A DNA stretch of 51,005 nucleotides, from positions 1-51,005 of the forward strand of contig NZ_JAMXWM010000033.1 in the NCBI RefSeq assembly GCF_024125445.1, given 5' to 3'. Positions 1 through 8,581 of this stretch are shown here, piece after piece; position 1 is the stretch's first letter, and each line of letters begins with the position of its first letter. A program made the position numbers and the translations under genes. This DNA is from Sporolactobacillus shoreicorticis. Lineage in GTDB: Bacteria; Bacillota; Bacilli; Bacillales; Sporolactobacillaceae. The notes under the pieces are model-generated. The model ran no database searches and was not told the DNA's origin. It saw only the letters and a list, made by a program, of their open reading frames with translations.

Positions 1-27
1 TTAAATTTATATACTTTCTTATCGTAC

Positions 28-58
28 AAAAAAAGATCCGGATATGAATCCGGATCTT
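28..58 (-). terminator. Rho-independent terminator of rpe
   Basis: Positions 33-43 pair perfectly with 48-58 (11 bp) around a 4-nt loop. Read on the minus strand, the hairpin is followed by a run of T residues (28-32). It lies just past the rpe stop codon and serves the minus-strand transcript. Confidence 0.85.
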
Positions 59-100
59 CATCTACTATTGATGTATTATTTGCAAACGTCACTTTTAAAA

Positions 101-757
101 TTATCGGGCTTTGTTTCCGCTTTGAATCAAGGCTTTGATGGCTGCATGACGATCCTTACTGTTGAATACGGCCGATCCTGCAACAAAGAGCGACGCACCT
201 GCTTCAAGGCAAAGCGGCAAAGTCTCCGCATTAATACCCCCATCTACTTCAATCACTGCTGAAGATTTTTTCGAAATAATCAGCTCGTGCACCGCTTTGA
301 TTTTATCAATCATTGAATAAATGAACGTCTGTCCGCCAAATCCGGGATCAACAGTCATCACTAAGACGTAATCAACATCTGCGACAATTGCTTCTAGTGC
401 TGAAGCCGGGGTTGAAGGATTTAACACAACGCCTGCTTTCGCCCCGCCGTCTTTGATGATCTGAATCGCGCGATGCAGATGTTTACACGCTTCTACATGA
501 ACAGAAATCATATCAGCGCCTGCCTCTAAGAAATCCGTCAAAAGGCCGGCCGGCTCTTCCACCATTAAGTGCACATCCTGAGCAACATGAGTCTCCTTTT
601 TTAAGGCCTTTACAACCGGAGCACCAATCGTTATATTCGGAACAAAATGACCATCCATGACATCAACATGAATGAGATCGACATCGTGTTCTATTTCCTG
701 CACGTCTCCGGCGAGATGTGCAAAATTTGCAGATAGAATTGATGGTAATATTTTCAT
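101..757 (-). CDS. rpe: Ribulose-phosphate 3-epimerase
   Basis: A 218-residue protein of normal length for the family. It interconverts ribulose 5-phosphate and xylulose 5-phosphate in the cytoplasmic pentose phosphate pathway. It starts with the family signature MKILPSILSANF. The metal and catalytic residues expected for this TIM barrel are visible: His30 and Asp32 in the IHVDVMDG motif, His63 in DVHLMV, and Asp172 in EVDGGIN. The phosphate-binding GFGGQ loop is near 139-143. The ATG follows a strong AGGAGG ribosome binding site. The gene stands alone between its own promoter with a cre site and its own terminator. A solitary, catabolite-controlled rpe at the edge of a pentose-sugar island suggests a role in pentose catabolism, possibly beside another housekeeping copy elsewhere (inference). 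Confidence 0.95.
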   Translation of the reverse strand: MKILPSILSANFAHLAGDVQEIEHDVDLIHVDVMDGHFVPNITIGAPVVKALKKETHVAQDVHLMVEEPAGLLTDFLEAGADMISVHVEACKHLHRAIQIIKDGGAKAGVVLNPSTPASALEAIVADVDYVLVMTVDPGFGGQTFIYSMIDKIKAVHELIISKKSSAVIEVDGGINAETLPLCLEAGASLFVAGSAVFNSKDRHAAIKALIQSGNKAR

Positions 758-779
758 TGCCTAATCTCCTCCTAATATC

Positions 780-825
780 TGTAAGCGTTTTCTATCATAT
801 TATTTTACGACTTCACATTTGTAAA
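780..825 (-). promoter_or_regulatory. rpe promoter with CcpA cre site
   Basis: On the minus strand, TTTACA (820-825) and TAATAT (797-802) are separated by 17 nt. Immediately downstream, TGTAAGCGTTTTCT (780-793, read on the plus strand) matches the cre consensus TGNAANCGNWNNCW at every position and covers the expected transcription start. CcpA binding there would repress rpe when glucose is available (inference from consensus). Confidence 0.75.
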
Positions 826-1064
826 GTCAAAGTCAAAAAGGTGATGAAATAATCAAATGATTCTTCTTTGCATATTTTCTATCTTTCCTTTATCCTAATG
901 ATGTTAACTTGATATCTTTATCATACTCATCTGTTGAAACATGCGAAAAGCTCGCACGTTCATGAATATGCTGAATAACGAAGCACCAGCAAACGCTTTA
1001 TTTAAAAAATGTAATCGGTACTCATCTTGTAGACTTAATCATTTTTGAGGAGGAAAGAAAGATC

Positions 1065-1715
1065 ATGAAAAATCTGTATTTTATCAGGCATGGACAGACC
1101 TTATTTAACAAATTGAATAAAGTTCAAGGAGCTTCAGATTCTCCGCTCACTCAACTTGGTGAGAAAGCGTCGAGTCAGTTGGGACTGTACTTAAAAGAAA
1201 ATAATATTCAATTTGATACCGTATACACAAGCGATCTCGGCAGAGCTCGGCAAACGGCAAAGCGTATCGTCCGTAATCTAGCCAATCCTAATACACCGCT
1301 CATTGAAACAAGAGATCTCAGAGAAGTCTCATTCGGTTCATTTGAAGGAGGTTCAAACGATGTTTTATGGGCAGAAGCAAGCAAAGCCGCACCTGATTTG
1401 GCTGTTGATGAAAGTTCTTCAGATAAAGATAAAATCCATATTCTGGATACAATCAAGCGTATTGACCCTCTCAATCTTGCAGAAAGTTTTGAAGAGGTCT
1501 CTGATCGTATAGCCAGAGTTCTGGATAAGGCACGTACCGAGGAAGCAGAGAATCTTTTATTTGTCAGCCACGGTCTGTTCATTAATACGCTTCTCTATAT
1601 CCTCTCCGATCAAAAGCGTCATGTAACCACAATTCCAAATACGAGTGTTACCAAAATTACCTATGAACAGGGAGAATTCACGATTGTGTATATTGGCAGG
1701 GTAGAAAATCTTTAA
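1065..1715 (+). CDS. Histidine phosphatase (phosphoglycerate mutase-like) family protein
   Basis: A 216-residue cytoplasmic protein of the histidine phosphatase superfamily, which transfers or hydrolyses phosphate through a phosphohistidine. The RHGQT motif places the nucleophilic histidine at residue 9. The second histidine is His169 in FVSHG, and Glu87 in LREVSFGSFEG fits the proton donor position. A strong GAGGAGG ribosome binding site precedes the ATG, and a hairpin with a T run follows the gene. The family includes cofactor-dependent phosphoglycerate mutases, but most members of this size in Bacillota are broad phosphatases, so no specific substrate is assigned. It is transcribed divergently from rpe and not obviously linked to it in function. 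Confidence 0.85.
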   Translation: MKNLYFIRHGQTLFNKLNKVQGASDSPLTQLGEKASSQLGLYLKENNIQFDTVYTSDLGRARQTAKRIVRNLANPNTPLIETRDLREVSFGSFEGGSNDVLWAEASKAAPDLAVDESSSDKDKIHILDTIKRIDPLNLAESFEEVSDRIARVLDKARTEEAENLLFVSHGLFINTLLYILSDQKRHVTTIPNTSVTKITYEQGEFTIVYIGRVENL

Positions 1716-1762
1716 AAGAGTTAATGCTTAATCACACAAACCGTATTTATGCAATAAGTTGG

Positions 1763-1791
1763 CGGAGAAAAGATCTTATCTCCGTTTTTTT
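1763..1791 (+). terminator. Rho-independent terminator after the phosphatase gene
   Basis: The stem CGGAGA (1763-1768) pairs with TCTCCG (1779-1784) and is followed by seven T residues. It is 48 nt past the phosphatase stop codon. Confidence 0.8.
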
Positions 1792-1829
1792 ATTGTTTCA
1801 TAAAATTATAGATCGGCACGTTCACAATA

Positions 1830-2252
1830 AATGCATCATTAGAAAGATCAAGGATAGCTCAACGAATGAAATCCCGGCCGATCATTTATCAGAGAAGCTT
1901 ACTTTGTCTCGTGTCATGAAATCCCTGCATAAGCTAAAGGTAACCCGCACGTCAAACTAACTCAAGATGCCTTAATTCACTCGGATCAAGTCTTTCACAA
2001 TACCAATCCTACTGTTCAAAAGTTAATAAAGAAATTTAAGCTTCGACAATCCATGTCACGCCGAGGAACCTGTTAAGATAAGGCTCCTCAAGAATCCTTT
2101 TTTAGGCATTTAAAAGATGGATGTTGCATCAAACAGTGCCAGACGTTCGGAGAGCTAAAAAAGGAAATCAAGGAATACATCCTACTATAACAACTACAGG
2201 TATCAATGGGATTAAAAAAGATGACTCCTGTTCAATACAGAAATCATCTTCT
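1830..2252 (+). pseudogene. IS3-family (IS150-like) transposase OrfB, decayed C-terminal part
   Basis: Reading across at least two frames recovers the C-terminal half of an IS3-family integrase-type transposase. The catalytic-core string HSDQVFHNTNPTVQKL is followed by QSMSRRGTC, then a stop where Trp is expected, then PQESFFRHLKD (with the third acidic residue of the DDE triad), and after a frameshift NNYRYQWD and MTPVQYRNHLL at the end. An earlier piece, SEKLTLSRVMKSLHKLK (about 1880-1940), is in a third frame relation. Stops and frameshifts make it inactive. No N-terminal half or intact ends were found. Confidence 0.85.
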
Positions 2253-2672
2253 ATAGCATAAGTCTTTTTTTAATTGCTGAGTATACTCCCCTTTAGGTAG
2301 ACAAGTAAAAAACCAAAACTTGGACGGCACGTACTCGGCGGTTCATGCCGAGATACCATACCCGACGGAAAAACGGTTACCGACGTCCAACACACAATTG
2401 ATGGACTCACGCAAATGTCTGGGATGACAAACACCTTTTGAGATCTTCTATCATCAGGTGTTGCACTTGATTTGACAATTCAAGCTTTTAAAAAAGTTCT
2501 TCGCTTTGTTCGTAGAGAACAAAATGAAGAACTTAGGGTGCAGCAAAATGATCGTCCATCTAAACTGATTTAGATTTTCACACAATTTGGCACGGGAATT
2601 GAAAATCAATCAGCTTTCTCAGGCGGCACAATCCCATTGTCACGCTCGTATTGTCGTGGCTACCGCAATAAA
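2253..2672 (+). mobile_element. Further insertion-sequence debris, including an IS30-family 3' end
   Basis: No intact gene lies here. At about 2395-2480 the plus strand reads RKCLG-stop-QTPFEIFYHQVLHLI, matching the C-terminal end of IS30-family transposases (usual form RPRKCLGWKTPFE), with Trp replaced by TGA. The rest (about 2480-2670) has short open stretches I do not recognise. It separates the phosphatase from the end of lacG. Confidence 0.55.
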
Positions 2673-4091
2673 TCATTTCATTGTATCTGCTAACTCTTTA
2701 AACCATTGCGCACTCTTCTTGATGTAACGCTTCTGAGTTTCGAAATCTACATAGAACAGACCGTAGCGCTTATTGTAACCATTCGCCCATGAGAACTGAT
2801 CTTGTAAAGACCAAACAAAATACCCCTGAACATCGACACCTTCGGATCGGGCCTGCAGTATCTTTTCGATATGCTGCTCAATATAATCAATTCTCGGTGA
2901 ATCGTCAATAACGGTATTCTCATTGACAAACTTATCTTTATAGCCCAAGCCGTTTTCGGTAATGTAAATTGTTTTAATGTTTGGATACTCTTTTGTGATC
3001 CGCTTCAGAATATCATACAATCCTTCAGGATAGATGTTCCAGTCCCAATCCGTTGTTGGAACATCCGGATTTTTAACGGTTTCACCAACACCTTTGAATT
3101 TAAAGCTTGATGTACCTTTTTCACCGGTGCCGTTAAAATGATTTTCGCTTTCGCCATGATATGTCTTCACAAATTTACTTTGGTAATAATTTAAACCAAA
3201 GAAGTCGTTTTGCGTTGATGCCTTTTTCAATTCGTCTAGATCACCATCTTGAATTTCCAGCTTCGCGTTGTTAATGTCTAACAATTCGTTAATCAACGTC
3301 ATAGTCTCCGGTGTATATTCGCCCTTAAATGTTCCATCCAGCAAGAACTGATTCATAAATGCATATTGGAGATCAGCCGCATGCTGATTTTCCGGTGTTG
3401 CCACGATCGGATACACATTTTCCAAAACATGGATGAGACCAATTCTCCCTTTCAGATTCAAGCTCTTATAAAGATTAACAACACGTGCGTGAGCAAGCAA
3501 TTCATTATGCTGCGCCTGAATCGCACTCGTAACGTCAAAATGATGATTGGGCGGGAAATTCCCCTGAATATATTGGGAGTAAGCCAACGAAATCAATTCA
3601 TTGATGGTGAACCAATTCGTGACCTCAGTAAATTCTTTGAAACAAAAACGAGCATAGTCTACAAAGTAGTCGATATTCTTACGATTCAGCCAGTCGCCAT
3701 CTTCAAATAAAGTCGCAGGTGAGTCAAAATGATGCAGCGAAACATAAGGCTCTACGCCATTATCCAAGCATTCTTTAAAAAGACGATGATAATATGCAAC
3801 GCCTTCCTGATTCGGTTTACCGTAGCCCTTCGGGAAAATACGTGTCCAAGCAATCGATACTCGAATCGCGTTCAACCCGTATTCCTTCGAAAGATGAATA
3901 TCTTCCGAGTAACGATTATAGAAGTCGCTCGCCGGATCCGGTGCGAAACGTCCTTGTTTTTTCAGATAATCATCCCACATCGTTTTTCCCTTGCCATCAA
4001 CCTTTGTGCTTCCTTCGACCTGATACGCCGCGGTTGCACCGCCCCAGACAAAGCCTTTCGGTAATGCTCTAACTCTGTTTAGTAATGTCAA
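2673..4091 (-). CDS. lacG: 6-phospho-beta-galactosidase, GH1
   Basis: A 472-residue GH1 enzyme that cleaves lactose 6-phosphate delivered by the lactose PTS into galactose 6-phosphate and glucose. The (beta/alpha)8 signature FVWGGATAAYQVEG is at 14-27. The acid/base is Glu165 in INEL and the nucleophile Glu379 in ITENGLG. Ser434, Lys441 and Tyr443 in the SWANGYNKRYG segment occupy the sugar-phosphate binding positions known from Lactococcus LacG. The overall sequence resembles LacG more than cellobiose-type 6-phospho-beta-glucosidases. The start is TTG at 4091, seven nt after AGGAGG; no ATG fits. It is the last gene of lacF-lacE-lacG, 58 nt after lacE. A 6-phospho-beta-glucosidase activity cannot be excluded. 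Tagatose-pathway genes lacABCD are not in the window. Confidence 0.87.
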   Translation of the reverse strand: MTLLNRVRALPKGFVWGGATAAYQVEGSTKVDGKGKTMWDDYLKKQGRFAPDPASDFYNRYSEDIHLSKEYGLNAIRVSIAWTRIFPKGYGKPNQEGVAYYHRLFKECLDNGVEPYVSLHHFDSPATLFEDGDWLNRKNIDYFVDYARFCFKEFTEVTNWFTINELISLAYSQYIQGNFPPNHHFDVTSAIQAQHNELLAHARVVNLYKSLNLKGRIGLIHVLENVYPIVATPENQHAADLQYAFMNQFLLDGTFKGEYTPETMTLINELLDINNAKLEIQDGDLDELKKASTQNDFFGLNYYQSKFVKTYHGESENHFNGTGEKGTSSFKFKGVGETVKNPDVPTTDWDWNIYPEGLYDILKRITKEYPNIKTIYITENGLGYKDKFVNENTVIDDSPRIDYIEQHIEKILQARSEGVDVQGYFVWSLQDQFSWANGYNKRYGLFYVDFETQKRYIKKSAQWFKELADTMK

Positions 4092-4149
4092 AATGATTCC
4101 TCCTTGTATGAGTACTCATCTACTGGTACTTAGATTTCGTTCACTCAGA

Positions 4150-5937
4150 TTACTCATTGATCTCATCAATAATCGCTTTCAATGCTTTTTCAGCATGCTG
4201 CGTCCAATCAATGTACTGGCGACCACTAGTCTTGATCATCTTAGCATCATATTGTGATGTTTCCTTTCTTAACTCGTCTTCCATTGTATCCATTTGTGGT
4301 GCAAGAATAACGATGTCCATGTCCGGCAGTAAATCACTGTGTGTCCCGTAAGCTTTACCTATTGATTCAATAGGTAAATTGTTGTTTTGGCCTAATTTGG
4401 TCAACGCGTTCGCCAGAATACCACTGGTTCCGCCACCGGCACATAGAACGAGAACGTTTAATGTTTTCCCATCTTTTACCTTGTCCAGAGGAATATCGCC
4501 ATTATTCGCTTGAACGGGAGCTTGTTCAGTTTTCTTTTCTTCTGGTTTTTTTGCTGTTTCTAATGTTGATGCTGCTGTATTGGCTGTTAAAGTATTTGAT
4601 TCCGTCTGAGTACTTTGGACATTAGCAGCACCCTCCGCGGCTTCAGCAGCCAGTTCATCTTTATAAGTTGCGATATCGTATGCTTTAAAGAAGGGATAAT
4701 AAATAATCGTGTCGACAACCAGAAGCAAAATAGCCAGTACAAACGCAAGCGGTGCAAATCCGGTACACAGCGGCAGACCGATCGGTCCAGGCATCGTGAA
4801 CGGCATGTACGCGATAAAACTGTTCATATTAAGAACTTCAACGAAAAACTTAAACAGCCAGACGTTCAGAATAGGCGCAACAATCATCGGGAAAAAGAAT
4901 GTCGGATTGAGAATCAGCGGTGCTCCAAACAAAATCGGTTCGTTTACTCCAAAAAAGACAGGCACAGAAGCCGCGCGTCCGACAGCCTTAAGCTGCTTCG
5001 ATTTTGCAAAGAATGCGAACAGCAATGTGACCATCAAAGTCGCACCGGTACCACCGAGAGTTGCAACAAAATATTGGGTACCATAAGTCAATATATGAGT
5101 TGCGTGTTCACCGGCCTTGAACAAAGCCATGTTTGTATCAGCATTGGCATATTGTGTCGCGGCAATGGCCGGCTCGACGACTGAAGGTCCCTGAATACCA
5201 ATGAACCAGAAAAAAGGCATCGCACCGTATATTAACGCTAATCCGCCCCACGAATCTGCAGCGCTGAAGATCGGTGCAAGCACATTAATGATCCATTCGG
5301 CAAGGTTCTGGCTGGTGAGCGCTCGAAATACAATGTCGAACAACCAAAAAAAAGTTGTCGCAAACGCAAATGGAATAACGTTCTTAAACGCGTCCGAAAT
5401 GTTTTGCGGTACCTGCGGTGGCATTTTCACAGTTAAGTTCCGCTTAAAGCAGAACTTATAAATGTTCGGAACGATAAAACCAACGACAAATGCGGCAATT
5501 AGACCCTTTGTACCCATATAACCGGACGCGAAGTTAATGCCTGCGTTAACTCCTGTTTTCGTCATAACAGGATCGACAACAGCCATGAAATACGCGATAT
5601 TGGCAGTGAATTGAACGGCTGTGATCGGCATTTGGTTCGTTTTCGACAATTCCAGATTAAGCTTTTGACCTAATGCCTTGGCAACAGTTCCCGCGGCAAG
5701 CATACCCATTAATCCCATTGAATAATTGTAGAACTTATTCAGCGCATCATTGAGTCCTGTCGGCAAATGATAGCCCCAAATCAATGGAATATTAGCAATC
5801 AACAGAAAAAGACTTGAAAATAATACAATTGGCATAAGAGCAATAAAGCCATCGCGAATAGAGGAAAGATATTTATTTGCCGCCAACTTTTTAAACGCCG
5901 GCTGCCATTTTTCAATCATTGCAACAAATCCATTCAT
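4150..5937 (-). CDS. lacE: PTS lactose-specific EIICB component
   Basis: A 595-residue membrane permease that imports and phosphorylates lactose. Residues 1-420 form the hydrophobic EIIC domain with the conserved VNEPILFGAP loop near 331-340. A flexible Ala/Thr/Glu-rich linker covers about 425-490. The EIIB domain follows, with its phospho-accepting Cys499 in VLVLCAGGGTSG. Domain order and length match LacE of lactococci and staphylococci. The ATG is preceded by GGAGGGGG. It sits 22 nt downstream of lacF and 58 nt upstream of lacG, so the three genes form one operon. The linker is rich in low-complexity repeats and is somewhat longer than in LacE of Lactococcus. A related beta-glucoside specificity is possible but less likely given the LacG neighbour. 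Confidence 0.88.
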   Translation of the reverse strand: MNGFVAMIEKWQPAFKKLAANKYLSSIRDGFIALMPIVLFSSLFLLIANIPLIWGYHLPTGLNDALNKFYNYSMGLMGMLAAGTVAKALGQKLNLELSKTNQMPITAVQFTANIAYFMAVVDPVMTKTGVNAGINFASGYMGTKGLIAAFVVGFIVPNIYKFCFKRNLTVKMPPQVPQNISDAFKNVIPFAFATTFFWLFDIVFRALTSQNLAEWIINVLAPIFSAADSWGGLALIYGAMPFFWFIGIQGPSVVEPAIAATQYANADTNMALFKAGEHATHILTYGTQYFVATLGGTGATLMVTLLFAFFAKSKQLKAVGRAASVPVFFGVNEPILFGAPLILNPTFFFPMIVAPILNVWLFKFFVEVLNMNSFIAYMPFTMPGPIGLPLCTGFAPLAFVLAILLLVVDTIIYYPFFKAYDIATYKDELAAEAAEGAANVQSTQTESNTLTANTAASTLETAKKPEEKKTEQAPVQANNGDIPLDKVKDGKTLNVLVLCAGGGTSGILANALTKLGQNNNLPIESIGKAYGTHSDLLPDMDIVILAPQMDTMEDELRKETSQYDAKMIKTSGRQYIDWTQHAEKALKAIIDEINE

Positions 5938-5959
5938 GTTTGTTCCCCCTCCAGCAAAA

Positions 5960-6298
5960 TTAATTTAATTGATTTTCTAATTTGTAAAGCCTTTCATAAC
6001 TATCAATAAAAAATTTGGCTTCTTCCATAAGCATCATCGTCGTCATCAGGCTGTCCTGACCGTGAACCATAATAAATGTAACTTCCATATCCTGACCGCC
6101 CGCCTCCTGACTCAATATTTTCGTTTGAGCCTGGTGAGCGTCATTAACCGACTTTCTTGCTTCTTCCACCAACTTGCGTGCTTCTCCAAACTGACCTTTG
6201 CGCGCATTCTCCAATGCTTTTAAAAGTGCTGATTTCGCGTCACCTGAATAAGCAACAATTTCAAAACCTGCCATTGATATTTCTTCTTTAGTAGCCAT
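5960..6298 (-). CDS. lacF: PTS lactose-specific EIIA component
   Basis: A 112-residue cytoplasmic all-helical EIIA protein that passes phosphate from HPr to the EIIB domain of LacE. His79 in MVHGQDSLMT is the phospho-accepting histidine, with Asp82 at the conserved metal-binding position of the lactose/cellobiose EIIA trimer. The length is typical (about 100-115 residues). It is the promoter-proximal gene of lacF-lacE-lacG. Its ATG follows a GGAGG ribosome binding site and a well-formed promoter that carries a cre site. Confidence 0.9.
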   Translation of the reverse strand: MATKEEISMAGFEIVAYSGDAKSALLKALENARKGQFGEARKLVEEARKSVNDAHQAQTKILSQEAGGQDMEVTFIMVHGQDSLMTTMMLMEEAKFFIDSYERLYKLENQLN

Positions 6299-6328
6299 AC
6301 ATGAGTTCCTCCAAATCTAAAGTTTATG

Positions 6329-6421
6329 TTTACTTCGTTTACTAATTATATTGGAACCGGTTTCAGATTTCAATACTTTTTACTAAATTTTGTTTGAATA
6401 TGTTTACTAATATATCAGTAA
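6329..6421. promoter_or_regulatory. Cluster of TTTACTAA repeats, candidate LacI-family operators
   Basis: TTTACTAA occurs at 6338-6345, 6379-6386 and 6403-6410, with a variant TTTACT at 6329-6334. The last copy is the left arm of an imperfect 18-bp dyad (6404-6421, two mismatched pairs). The sites flank the lac promoter and face the LacI-type regulator gene. Binding by that regulator is inferred from position and symmetry only. Confidence 0.5.
6345..6373 (-). promoter_or_regulatory. lacFEG promoter with cre site in the spacer
   Basis: On the minus strand, TTGAAA (6368-6373) and a perfect TATAAT (6345-6350) are 17 nt apart. The spacer contains TTGGAACCGGTTTCA (6351-6365), which fits WTGNAANCGNWNNCW at every position. 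CcpA bound there would directly block RNA polymerase. Confidence 0.8.
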
Positions 6422-6613
6422 TGTTCCCTTGCGAATCGTTAACGAACAGTTAAGCATAAATTTCATACTTTTACTTAAATAAAATGCTTTCAGTATGGTA
6501 TCTCTTTTGATTTATCCAAATAATTTGTCATGAACCATAAGGTTTGATATATTGTTGTTGCATAGGAATTACCGGCATGAATCATCGCTCAAAATGAATA
6601 TTTCTTCATATAG

Positions 6614-7672
<1,059 letters not shown>

Positions 7673-7917
7673 GAGCGGCTGATCATCTACAAAACAAGCA
7701 GACTATCACTTAACGCACGCCAAACGGTCGCCGCATGATACGTTTGCCAACTCAGCAAATCGCCTTAACCGTGACGCCTTTTTTAGTAACGCTTTCGTTA
7801 CAAGTCTCCCTTTCTTTTTCTGTCAGCATTCTTTAATTCAAATTCGTAATCTATTTTCATACTTTTATCAAAATTACGTCTTTATTATTTAGAACTGAAA
7901 GTTGAAAAAGTAGCCGG

Positions 7918-8176
7918 TTATGGGCCAAATAGTCGGATTAATGGAATTTAGCAAAGATAATGAGAACCCGTCTGCGGATCATGACATCCAGAACATTCTT
8001 CTGGGGAGTATAACCATTAGAAATAAAAATGACACCCCAAAGAAATCTATCTCAATAACCGCCATGACTTAACTTTCAAAAATGTTAAACTAGCAAACGA
8101 GAACAAACCAAAATTTACAATTGATAAGAATGCGGTTTATAATTTATCAATTGACGATAACGTCGCTCGATTATAA
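7918..8176 (+). pseudogene. Decayed gene remnant, possibly a glycosidase C-terminus
   Basis: The 908-bp gap from 7673 to 8581 has no intact gene. Two short coding-like stretches are visible: about 7920-8072 (GLMEFSKDNENPSADHD and onward, ending in a stop) and about 8047-8176 in another frame (LTFKNVKLANENKPKF, ending VARL-stop). The second resembles the last strands of a right-handed beta-helix such as GH28, but the match is weak and rests on pattern alone. The rest of the gap holds a GTAACG/CGTTAC hairpin at 7786-7801, the hairpin at 8202 and otherwise nothing I recognise. Confidence 0.3.
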
Positions 8177-8201
8177 ATTAATCATTTTTTGAAAAATTGA
8201 A

Positions 8202-8240
8202 GGTGTCTCAAAAGTCTTTTGACTATGAGACACCTTTTCT
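8202..8240 (+). repeat. Hairpin repeat, copy 1 of 3 (terminator-like)
   Basis: GGTGTCTCA (8202-8210) pairs with TGAGACACC (8226-8234), with further AGTC/GACT pairing inside, and is followed by TTTTCTT. Close relatives occur at 34677-34709 and 39189-39221. It could act as a terminator or be the end of a lost insertion sequence. Confidence 0.65.
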
Positions 8241-8581
8241 TAAGGCAGGGTATTGATTTAAGCACTTAAGGTGCAATTTTCCTGAGGGATCGTCTTTGTA
8301 ATGCGCGCAACCGTGACATTGAATACTTTTTCAGGACCATCTCACCTATTCATTGACAACTTAGATTAGAATGGGAAATCTACAGAACGAATACTCTAAT
8401 AAGGCAAAAATGAAGCCAAACTCTAATGTTCTTGCATGTTAACCATGCTTTACTTCCTTCTTCCCGTTGATTTCCAGTCCAGTCCTGTATGTTATCATAC
8501 AGAATCTCAGATGCTGCCAAGTGATTATCTTAATTTACCTTTTGAATTTGACGTGTTGGTTGATGCTATTCGTTCCAGTAT

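Noticed and set aside
1208-1582. 124-codon minus-strand frame inside the phosphatase gene
   Set aside because: It is antisense to a clear histidine phosphatase and rich in Arg/Ser as expected for a shadow frame.
4615-5184. 189-codon plus-strand frame opposite lacE
   Set aside because: It is antisense to a well-conserved PTS permease, has abnormal composition and no start signal.
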